From Cristatella mucedo (Eukaryota; Bryozoa; Phylactolaemata; Cristatellidae), in contig WPIO01000220.1 in the NCBI GenBank assembly GCA_009760855.2, forward strand, positions 186,001 through 250,000: a stretch of DNA of 64,000 nucleotides, given 5' to 3'. Of this stretch, positions 37,481-48,441 are shown piece by piece. Both the position numbers and the translations under genes were made by a program. Position 1 is the stretch's first letter, and the number at the start of each line of letters is the position of its first letter. The notes below the pieces were generated by a model. It was given only the letters and a program-made list of their open reading frames with translations, did not search any database and had not been told where the DNA came from.

Positions 37481-37541
37481 GACAGAGAAAGAGAGAGAGA
37501 GAGAGAGATAAGACGAACAGGGAGAGAGAGAGAGATAAGAC

Positions 37542-37589
<48 letters not shown>

Positions 37590-37691
37590 GAAGAGAGAGA
37601 GAGAGAGATAAGACGAAAGAGAGAGAGATAAGAGGGGGGAGAGAGAGAGAGATAAGACGAACAGGGAGAGAGAGAGAGAGAGAGATAAGAC

Positions 37692-37767
<76 letters not shown>
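37233..37767. repeat. Long GA array with GATAAGAC-type interruptions
   Basis: A 535-bp purine-only-like array of GA repeats broken at intervals by AGATAAGACAAACAGGGAGA, AGATAAGACGAACAGGG or AGATAAGACAGAGA units. The interruptions are themselves repeated, so it behaves as a minisatellite built on a microsatellite. The same interruption words occur at 63826-63903. Confidence 0.95.
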
Positions 37768-37770
<3 letters not shown>

Positions 37771-37977
37771 TACGGTGCTACTGCTAAAATCGACTGCAGC
37801 AAATCGGTCGTTCGTCGTGAGGCTATTCATCGAAGCAACTGCGTTCCCAGGATGTGGGGGGCCCGGGGGACGAACTGCACAGATGGCGCCACCCCCACCA
37901 ACTGTTAGGCGCCCATTTTGGCCACGCACTGATCCTAAACACCCCTCCCCCCAGGGGCATATCCTACATGCCCGGAT

Positions 37978-38150
37978 CAGCCGTGACGGCTCGTTAGGCA
38001 AGGTGGTTTCTTTTCATGACCTCGGCAGGGAGGTCGAGGGTTGAAATCCTTTGGTGGGCGATCCTTTATCGCCGATGAGAGCGGTGGTGATATCTGTAAA
38101 GGTTCTTCTGTCGGTATACGAAAGAGGCTCTAGAATCAGTTGGTAATTTT
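37978..38150 (+). mobile_element. SINE-B copy
   Basis: GCCGTGACGGCTCGTTAGGC head, box B GGGTTGAAATCC, GGGCGATCCTTTATCGCCGA, GGTTCTTCTGTCGGTATACG, AGAATCAGTTGGTAATTTT tail. Confidence 0.85.
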
Positions 38151-39402
38151 AATTTTTTTTAATGCCCCCCTGTCCCCCCGATACGCTACTTCATCAAGGT
38201 TATCTCCTATAACTATGGTAGTAATAACTGAATGGCAAAGGAGCCGAGCGTGTCGATCAAATCAAGTTTTTTGAAACGAAGTTGATGGTAGAATTGATGC
38301 GGGAGCTCCAATTGGCCCGATGCTCGATTGCAAGTTACCCGCTGCGAACTGAAGGAGGCTGCGGGCCGCGGCAGTCAGTGTAAGACTAGTACTATTAATT
38401 CTGTCGGCGCTCTCCGATGCCGTCGCCGCGCTGCTACCCAGAACCAGACCCAGTGTGCAGCTCCCGCACCGCGGTCGAAAATTGAGCCCAACTGCTGCGC
38501 AAAACTGTAGCTCCGTGTTTCCCCTTATATACAATAAGCCGCTGCTAAAATCTAGTGGTTCTCAGCGAAAGAATGCGCATGCCAGACTCGAGATGTTCAC
38601 GTTTTCAGTGGCCTCCCGGAAATGCCACCGCACGGCGGTCTGCGTCTCCTTAATGACGGAGCTGCTGGTTTACGCTCGTGTTATATATGGCATAACCTTA
38701 ATGGTGGCGAGGCTCTATTCAGTGACGAGCAGACAGACAGACAAAACGGACGGACGAAAGAGGAGCAGGTAGCCGCGCATTTTTGTCCAGTTTATGCCGA
38801 GGCGGTGGAGTACAGCACATCGATGCTACAACTCAAGTAAGACAACGCATGTGCCGCGTAACTAGTTGATAGACCGGCTGCAAATGCGGCCGCTGCAGCC
38901 GCTGTCCCGCCGCCGCCGGCGTGCGGCCTCCTTCGGAATGTGCCCTGCCGCAAACTCAATTTTCCGCAGACCGGCGGTGGCTTCGTACCTCGGTTTCGCA
39001 CTCTGCTGCGAGCGAGGCGACAAGCGGCCAAGGTTACTGAACAGAGTGATTTAAAAGCACAGGAAATGTGAAGCACGGGAAAGAGCCGTCTCTGGCGCGC
39101 ACCGTTAGCCTTCGCACCTGTCCGCGCCTGAGATTTCGCAGGCGGCCTCGATCACCCCGTCGAACTCCGACATACATATGTACGTTGGCTTTCAGGAAAC
39201 TAGGCGCGAGTTAGAAATTCTCGAATAGAGATCGTACTCATTCAACGCCGGATAAACCTTCATTCCGAAATTACGAGTTTATTATTAGGTCGTAATTTAT
39301 TTGCCGACAACCGCTTGGGTTTTACCCGAGAAACGATGTGACCAAGGAAAGAGGTGGACGCTCCATCGGCGCTATCTCCAACAGACCTCGCTTTGAAAAT
39401 AC
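38151..39402. other. Intergenic DNA, no gene seen
   Basis: A GC-rich part at 38870-39030 holds short frames on both strands without recognisable content. Confidence 0.35.
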
Positions 39403-39717
39403 TGTAGTTGGATTGCATGCGGGCTGGTACTAGCTCCTTTCCTCAACAGCTGGTGGGAGCATCCCCGAGAGGGGCCTGTGCGAAGCAGTGGTGGTCAGCT
39501 TCCAATGAGGCGTTGACACAGGCCGATAACCCGCTAGTGATCTGATGGCGGATTCACCATCGGGGTCGGCCAAGGGACAGCCGGAGTCGAGGAGAGAGGA
39601 CTAGAGTGTGATAAGGGGGCGAAGGCAGTCGTGCGTCTTGCGGCTCCGTGCCTTTAGCAATAAACCGTTGGCGTAGTTCATCGGCTGGCTCTCTGATGAT
39701 GTATGAACCAAACTACA
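39403..39717 (+). mobile_element. Solo LTR, copy 2
   Basis: A 315-bp element with perfect 7-bp terminal inverted repeats TGTAGTT/AACTACA and a perfect 5-bp target-site duplication AATAC (39398-39402 and 39718-39722). A poly(A) hexamer AATAAA is at 39659-39664, about 50 bp from the end, as in LTR R regions. Its interior matches the 23436-23705 element in inverse orientation. No gag/pol sequence is beside it, so it is most simply a solo LTR left by recombination. Confidence 0.87.
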
Positions 39718-40199
39718 AATACAACCTTCTAAATTATCGCAACCTGTGCAGAATATTGGTTTCATTGTGAACTTCGTGGTTCAACAACTCCTTTTTGTAC
39801 TGCTGCTGCTGCAGTAGCAGCTTTGAACGTTATGACCGCGACGCTGATTAGTGTTCAGGTGTGGTACTTCACTCGTTCAGCGAAATCTTTCCCATCAGAA
39901 CTTGTAGACTCAGATCCCGAGTGAATACCCGTATCCCGGGGCTGATACAGAGGGCGGTAGGCGCTGCTGGTGCTAGTTCGTGTCTATCTGTGAGCAGCGA
40001 CCACTCGCCGGGTTTGCACACCGCTGGTCGGACGCTGACCGATCGGGCTAAATCCGGCGGGGCTGCAGAGAGGGTTGCGAGGGTGTCAGCTGTCATTCGG
40101 GTAGGATGAAAGGAAGCAAACTAGCCATTTAGCTAGAGCTCTAGGCCTTTTCCTTACTCTCTCCTGTACGTGGATCCACTGCTATTTTCAGAGAGCAGC

Positions 40200-41185
40200 A
40201 TCCATTAGCCGGAAGGATTGATCTAGGATGTTGGAAAACTTCCTGAAATTAAATGACGATAAACCCGAACTGCTGCTCATAGGACACCCTAAGCGTGTGG
40301 CTGGATTAAAAGGCATTGCTGTTCTAATAGGTGATGCTAGTGTGCGACCTTCACCACGTGCTCGTAATTTAGGTGTCGTGTTCGACAGCTGCCTCAATTT
40401 CAAAAGCTTCATTCAGAAGACTGCCTCTACAGCTAGCCATCACATCCGATCCCTATCCAAGATTAGAAGCTGTCTCCCACGGTGGCTTGTAAAAAATTTA
40501 ACTAGCTCTTTAGTTCTGTCTCGGCTTGATTATTGTAATTCCCTTTTGGCTGGGCTACCAAAGAAAGCTATTATGCCACTACAGCGGACAATGAATATGG
40601 CTGCAAGGCTGGTCTTCAAGTCCCAGCGGTTTGAGCACGAGGCACCTTTGCTGGAAGAGCTGGGATGGTTGCCGGTTGAGCAACAGATACAGAGCAAAGT
40701 TCTTATGCTGACACACAAGGCCCGCCACGGCTTGGCTCCTTCATACCTAGCTGAGCTGCTGCATCAGTTTCAGCCTGTTCGAGCCCTCAGGTCCTGTGTG
40801 GACAATAAATTAGCTGTCCCATTCCTCCGCTTAAAGGCAGTTGGCGACAGAAGCTTTAGCTCTGCAGGTCCTAGACTGTGGAACTCGCTTCCACAATTCT
40901 TACGCAACGACAACTACTCTCCTACTACCGACTATGGCACATCTTTTTCAGCGGTCATGAGCTGCTACTTCTATGCTACTCACTACCTCAACTGTTCTCC
41001 TGACTCTGCTATGCTTTCCACTTTCTCTTTGTTGCGTGAGACGAAGTCTGTTGGCTACCGAATGCGTACCGAAAGCCGCTTAGGCTGTGAGTGCGCTATA
41101 CAAAACTCTCCTGCGTAACACCCACATAGTCTTTATGACTTTGTGGAGTTGCAGACGGAGATACAATACATTACCTTACATTAAC
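40200..41185 (+). pseudogene. LINE-B copy with a 296-aa open RT C-terminal frame
   Basis: The frame 40228-41118 is open and encodes [20 protein letters not shown], then SARPSPRARNLGVVFDSCLN-like residues, [40 protein letters not shown], and [20 protein letters not shown]. This is the region C-terminal to the RT catalytic core in CR1/L2-like LINEs, which itself is absent (5' truncation). The terminal stem-loop is at 41122-41146, followed by ATACATTACCTTACATTA. The intact frame suggests it is the youngest LINE-B copy here. It ends 131 bp before the D2HGDH start codon. Confidence 0.92.
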
Positions 41186-41315
41186 CTCGATGGGGCGGGC
41201 TCCGGGGTCAACTCTGAACCGCATCGGCACAGCTGCACCATTCTTGTCAGCTCTCCCGTAGCGCTGCATCTGCTGTCTCTGCTCCGCCCCGCCCAGCCTG
41301 CGACAGCTGTCGCGC
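41186..41315 (+). promoter_or_regulatory. D2HGDH 5' flank with two GC boxes
   Basis: The 130 bp between the LINE-B tail and the ATG contain GGGGCGGG (41192-41199) and CCGCCCCGCCC (41284-41294), Sp1-type sites. No TATA box is seen. The transcription start is not determinable and could also lie inside the LINE. Confidence 0.45.
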
Positions 41316-41604
41316 ATGGCGCTGCGGCGCTGCTCACGTACTGCCGTGCGACTGGCCGTGAGATCGGGCGGCTCTCTGAATCAGCTGTTCACTCGCGCGG
41401 CCCCGCCGATTGCTGCCGCTCGTAGGCACAACAGCAGCGGCCGCGTGCCGCCTCCGACGGGCGCCCGGTACGCGGTCGAGCGGGGCGGCTACGACTTCAT
41501 ACACAGCGACGATGTAGCGTACTTCACGTCTTTAATGGGAAACGAGCGAGTCATAACCGAAGACTTGGATGCTTTCAATGTAGACTGGCTCAAAACCGTA
41601 AGAG
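41316..41604 (+). CDS. D2HGDH: D2HGDH exon 1 (presequence)
   Basis: ATG at 41316 in CGCGCATGG. It ends VDWLKTVRG split before GTAAAG (phase 1). The segment [20 protein letters not shown] corresponds to the start of the mature enzyme. Confidence 0.93.
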
Positions 41605-41892
41605 GTAAAGGCACGCTTCGGTAGCGCTACCCGGCTGCACCAATGTCGGTTGCCGCGAGGGAGAGTGGTACAGAAAAAGACAGATACACGGTGAAGAGTG
41701 ATAGAGGAAACAAATGAAATAAGATAGATAGATAGATAGAGAGAGTTTATGAGTTTGTGAGAGCGAGAGAGGAAGGGTGAGAAAGAAAGTGAGAGAGGAA
41801 GTGAGAGAGAGACAGAGTGAGAGAGGAAGAGTGGGTGAGAGGGAGATAGAGAGAGAGAAAGAGTGAGAGAGAGATAGAGAGTGAGAGAGAGG

Positions 41893-41978
<86 letters not shown>

Positions 41979-44900
41979 AGAGACTATTTGCGAAGTCACA
42001 GAGTGAGAGATGGAGGAATGACGAAAGACAAAATTGCGCGAGTTGCTGTTGTCCGCGGAGCGCTGGAGCTGAGCTCCGCAGATTGGCACTTACGCATGCA
42101 GCCGCTGGCACAGCCTCAGCCACCGTATGCTCGGCTCCCGAGCGCCTGGTCGGCTCCCCCTGCCTCAGCTCTCGGCATCGGGCGCTTCGGGCGGGCGCGG
42201 CAGGAGAGAGCAAGGTGCTGCTGCGGCCGCGCACGACGGACGAGGTGTCGAGGATCTTGCGGCACTGCCACTCGAGAAACATCGCCGTCTGCCCTCAAGG
42301 CGGCAACACGGGACTCGTCGGCGGCAGTGTGCCAGTGTTCGACGAGGTCATCCTGTCGACAGCGCTCATGAACCGCGTGCTGAGCTTGGACAAGGTTTCG
42401 GGTATGCGGCGGCCACCCTTGCAGTGATTTCGGTGCTCTTCGACCGCCGGGCGAGGGCTCGTCCAAGTGTGCTTAGCAATCAGCCGGCGCCCGAGCTTCG
42501 GCTTTTGCGAAGGCGCCCACGTTTCGCCGAGCGCTTCGCTCGAGCAGAGCGCCCACATGTTGCCTCTGCTCTTTCCCAATCTGGTTGCGGTCTTGCCGCG
42601 ATGTTGCCCGGCTGCTGCCCACCGCAGGCAGTCGTTGCAAGACGGCGAGAGGGAGTGCCGCGGCAGCCACTGCCGGTTCGCCCTTTTTCAGGCGTGCTCA
42701 CTTGTCAGGCCGGGTGCGTGCTGGAGTGGCTCGACACGTACCTGGCCGACCACGGGCTCATGATGCCGCTCGACCTCGGCGCCAAAGGCAGCTGCCACAT
42801 CGGCGGCAACCTGGCGACGAACGCCGGCGGCATTCGCCTGCTGCGCTACGGTTCGCTGCACGGCTCTACACTCGGCGTCGAAGTGGTGAGCCGCAGAGCT
42901 CGGAGGGCAGAGCGCTCGGTGCGACCACTTCGCGGTGGCCCGGCCCCTGCTGTGAAAGCTGCAGCCGGGATTCACCAGGGCTACACCCTCGCCAACGCTT
43001 GCTTAGCACTGATTTAATTGCTCAGCAATTGCTGCAATCGTTGTGGGTGTAAAACAAGAAAAGATTTCGAAACTAACTTACGGAAGGTGACGACTTTTGA
43101 CAGCTACCGTATGCTTGGAAGTTTTCTGCAAGCGATTTTTGTGTAACAAATTGAAATCTTTGAAGGCAAGCTGGTCATCAGAGTGCAGATGGCCAACTTA
43201 ACAAGTGTCTTCTAATCATGATAGTCTCTCCCTCTCTTCTTCTTCTTCTTCTCTCTCTCTCTCTCTTGCTTCTGGTCTCTATCTCTCTCTCCCTGTTGTG
43301 AATGTGTTTGACAACTTTTAAAAAGCTAAAAGGCATCTATTTGTCATATAATTTAGTGGGTCCATGTGATTCGTTCTTTACGTACTTATGTACCCAAGCC
43401 ATTGAAATAGGCAATCGTTAGGCCCATACTTAGCAAGCACGGATTAGATTCAGAGGTCCTTGCAAACTATCGCCCATTTTCCCATCTTCCTTTCTTGTCA
43501 AAGATTCTTGAACAAATTGTTCCTAAGCAGCTGGTTGAACATATTTAAAAAGAATGAAATGTCAGAAACATTTCAGCTAGGGTTCAAGAGGCAGCACACC
43601 ACTGAAACTGATCTCCTTCATGTTAACAATGACATTCTACGTGGCAATCATGACGGGAACGTCGCTGTCCTAGCTCTGCTAAATCGATCAGCTGCCTTCG
43701 ACACCATTGATCACGATATTCTGCTTGAACGATTGACAGCAACGATCGGTCTGGCCGACGAGGCACTAGTGTGGTGTAAATCGTAATTGTCTGATCGCGT
43801 TCAATCCGTGTCGTGTGGGGGTCAGGTCTTACACGCAAGAAGGGTCACCTGTGGAGTCCCTCGAGGGTCTGTACTCGGTCTCTTGCTGTTATCCATTCAT
43901 ACTCAACCTCTGGGAAAAGTGATTAAGGCCCAAGGAATAGGATATCACTTTTATGCTGGCGATACTCAGCTGTATTCGTCATTCAAGCCGTCGGAATCAG
44001 CTGCGGTAACTTAGAAACTGAATGCTTGCCTTGCCGACATTCGATCCTGAATGTCGGAAAACTTCTTGAAACTAAATGATGATAAACCCGAACTGCTGGT
44101 CATAGGACACCCTAAGCATATGGCTGCATTAAAAGGCTTTGCTCTTCTAATAGGTGATGCTGTTGTGCGACTATCACCAAGTGGTCGAAATTTAGGTGTT
44201 TTCGACAGCTGCCTCAATTTCAAAAGCTTCATTCAGAAGACTGCCTCTACAGCTTGCCATCACGTCGGATCCCTATCTAAGATTAGGAGCTGTCTTCCAT
44301 AGTGGCTTGCAAAACATTTAACCAGCCCCTTAGTTCAGTCTCGGCTTGATTATTGCGATTACCCTTTTATCAGGGATACCAAAGAAAGGAACTAGGCTAC
44401 TGCAGCTGGCAATTAATATGGCTGCAAGGCTAGTCTTCAAGTCCTAGAGGTTTGAGCGCATGTCTCCTTTGCTGAAAGAGCCAGGATGGATGCCGGTTGA
44501 TCAACGGAGACAGAGAAAAGTTCTTAAGCTGACCCACAAGGCCCGTCACGGCTTGGCTCATTTGTACCTAGCTGAACTGCTGCACCAGTTTCAGCCTCTT
44601 CGTGCCCTCAGATCGTGTATTAACAATAAATTTGCTGTTCCATGCTTCCGCTAAAAGACCTTTGGCGACAGAAGCTTTAGCTCTGCAGGTCCTAGACCGT
44701 GGAACTCGCTTCCACAATTCTTATGCAACGACAACTACTCTACTGCTGCCGACTATGGCTCATCCTTTTCAGCGGTCCTGAGCTGCTACTTCCATGCTAC
44801 TTACTCACTACGTCAACTGTTCTCCTGACTCTGCTAAGCTTCCCACTTTCTCTTTTTTTGCCTGAGACAAAGTCTGTTGGATACCGAATTCGTACCGAAA

Positions 44901-47900
44901 GCCATGTAGGCTGTGAGTGAACTATACAAACTCTGTGAGTAGCACCCACATAGTCTTTATTGTTTTGTGGAGTTACAGACAGAGATACATACATACATAC
45001 ATATGTGGAATGTATCTCTAACTCTGCAAAGCCACAAAGATTGTGTGGGTGTTATTAATGAGAGTTTTGTATAGCTCACTCACAGCACAAGAGGCTTTCG
45101 GTACGAAAACGGTAGTGCTGACACTGCTTTCTGCCACTAACCACATTTAAATGCTGACCCTGTGCACACCATTTCTAACCTTGTTATGCTTGTTGACATT
45201 GAGACGATGCTATGACTGACCGTGTGGTCATACTTCCTTTACAGCATAGCTAAAGTGCCTAGAAAGTGATCAAGTTCTTTATATATTCTTTATTCCTCAC
45301 TCTTAATTTCCTGCAGTACCCCATTTTCCACCTTCAAGCCTGCCAGATGAGACCTAATCTTGAAATTTACCTTCTGGTATAACTAGAGAACTAGCCCACT
45401 AGAACCTATTCCCACAGTTCTCCTTCTGAGATGGATCGGTTTGCTGTGGTCCTGCATAGCTGCCATAATGTAATGTAATGTACCTCCGTCAGTAACTCCA
45501 CAAAGTCATAAAGACCATGTGGGTGATACACAGGAGAGTTTTGTATAGCCCACTCACAGCCTAAGCAGGTTTCGGTACGAATTCGGTATCCAACAGACTT
45601 CGTCTCACGCAACAAAGAGCAAGTGGGAAGCATAGCAGAGTCAGGAGAGCAGTTGAGGTAGTGAGTAGCATAGAAGTAGCAGTTCAGGACCGCTGAAAAA
45701 GATGTGCCATAGTCGGTAGTAGGAGAGTAGTTGTCGTTGCGTAAGAATTGTGGAAGCCAGTTCCACAGTCTAGGACCTGCAGAGCTAAAGCTTCTATCGC
45801 CAACTGTCTTTACGTGGAGGAATGGGACAGCTAATTTATTGTCCACAGAAGACCGGAGGGCGCAAACAGGCTGAAACTGATGCAGCAGTTCAGCTAGGTA
45901 TGAAGGAGCCAAGCCGTGGCGGGCCTTGTGGGTCAGCGTAAGAACATTAATAAATATCTTCAACCTCAGGTCTTGTCCTTGCAACTTTCAAACAAGCTGA
46001 CGTTAGTTCAGTAATTAAGAAGGCAACTTTAAACCATTAGAACTTCGGAAATGTTTGCCCAGCATCCCTACTACCATTCCTATAAAAGACTCTGTAACTG
46101 GTACTGGTAGACCAGCTAAACTTTATATCGAAACTTCAAACCTAGCAGTTAAGATCGAGCCACTTTTTTGAGTTGTCACTCTATAGAATCAACATTGCAG
46201 CGGGTGTATACCGACCTTCGAAGGAATATAGACTTAAGTACAGCCTCTCTGCTTGTTATGCTGAATCTTTTGTCAGCGTTTGATACAATTTACTATTTGC
46301 TAAGTTTCCTGAGCACTTCTCATCTCGCCTGGGCATCACTGGAGCTTCTCTGCAATGTTTTAGGTCCTATTTCAGTGAGAGAATCTAAATCATTGATCTC
46401 AGTCGGCAACTATTATTAGAGGTGCATATAAAGTTAAGGGTACCGTAGCAATCTGTGCTTAGTCCACTTCTTTTTGCAATTTGCACTCACCCTCTTGCTG
46501 TTGTAATCAGGAAGCACAGTCGGAGATTACATTTTTATGGTGAGGATTCGCATTGTCATAAGTATAAAAAGCGAATAAAAATTACTTAATGCTAAATTAT
46601 TATTTAAATTAATCAAAATAATTTTAATCCATTTTAAAATTATTAAGTAAGTTTAAAATTAAAGTTTATTGAATAAAAATCAAAATTAATTCAATAACAA
46701 TAACCGAAATTGTAATAAGAAAGCACTTTCTGTGCTTTAATACCTCCTGGCCTTCCAGCTCGCCACACTCTCTTAACTCTGTATTGTGGACATTTGGACT
46801 TGGATGGCTACATAGTTTCTCATGGTGAATGGCGATGAAACCAGCTATTGGGCAAACCAAGGGTTACATCGACAGTGGAGAACCTAACGCATAAAATGAG
46901 CTCGGCTATCGTACCGGTTTTGTAACATCTTTACGAAATCTGTGTCCTGTTCTTAAACAACCAGTCAGTAGACGACCACACGAACTCAGCCATCAGGTCG
47001 CCCTACTTTCAGGTAAAATTTGGATCTGCTGAGACAGGCGTACCCCATCCAAGTTGGTATGTGCATTTGCGCCATTCCATCTGGCTTCTGTAACTCACTA
47101 ATCTTATGTCTTCTGGCCTCTGCACTACGGTCTTCAGGTGGTGCAAAACTCAGTAGCTATGCTTGTCTGTCATGTATTTCGCAGTTGCCTTATTACCCCG
47201 AATCTCACCGACTTACACAGGCGTCTGATTATTCAGCATATAGGCTTTAAGGTTTTGTCACTGACATTTAGATTACTTTATTTGCTTGCTCCAGCCTACC
47301 TATCCCAAATTCTTCCCCATCATGCTAAGCATCGTACCAACCGGTTGTCTGACTCAACTCTTGTTGCCGTGCGTTTGACGAACCCCAAGTCCTTTGTTGA
47401 CCATATCTTTAATATGCATATATTTCCAAAGCCTGAAGCCCAATGCCGACTGACGTTACGACATATGATGGTTAGACATTTAAACCCATGCTAAAGGCCC
47501 ACTTGTTCATCACAGCATTTGCTTGGTAATTGTGAGTTGTTCTCTGTACTCATGGGAGCTAACAATGTGTGTGCAATCACTAACCAGTGGGCCTGTCTCC
47601 TTCGTAACAGGTAAAGTGCCCGGAAAGAGATTTAGGCATCCTGGGTTGCTTTGCAAATGTCTCATTACTATTGTTATTGTTATTACTATATCACATCAGT
47701 TTTATCTGAGCTTCTTAGAGTTGCGATCAAGGATAAGATGACTTTAGGATCCTTTAGGTGGCTTCACTGGCATGCAATAGCTAGCCTCCCCAGCCTCCTT
47801 GCTCTCCCATTGTGCGATCACACATGCACCACCAGCTACTTGGCTTGCAGTCATCTTACCATTCCTTGCACTCAAGTGAAATCTTTTGTAGATTGGGCAG

Positions 47901-48359
47901 GTCCTGCTCGTATTCACCTAATGTATGGACTTGCATCTGGCTTCAATCGCCACCTGCAATGACTAAGCATAACAGCATTTAAGTCTTACTTGAAGATGCA
48001 TCTGCAGTGCTCGGGTTTTCCCGGGGCCAGTGAATTTGTCTTGTCGATTTTTACTATGTACTTCGCATGCTTACCTGCCTGGAATTCGTTGCTTGTTGCC
48101 AACTAATGGTCCTACTAAGTAGCGACCCTGAGTGTCGTCTTGTTTGCTTTTGCATGCTTGACAAAAAAAGTGATACATGATACAGTGCATCCCATTAACT
48201 TTTGGCAATTGCTGTTCTTGCTGCAATCTGTGTAGCACCTAGCTAGATATGTAGCTGGTTCTCTAAGGGTGTTATGAAAAAGAGTTATTATTGTCATTGC
48301 TGGTGGTTATGCTTGTCCAGTCATTGGCAGTGGGCTCTAGTTATCTATCTGTCTCTCAG

Positions 48360-48441
<82 letters not shown>

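Noticed and set aside
40228-41118. 296-aa frame as a host gene
   Set aside because: It matches at least four other copies in the window, ends in a LINE tail and lacks the RT core, so it is a truncated retrotransposon.
42127-43052. Long frames crossing D2HGDH exons 2-3
   Set aside because: They run through intron sequence out of phase with the conserved protein.
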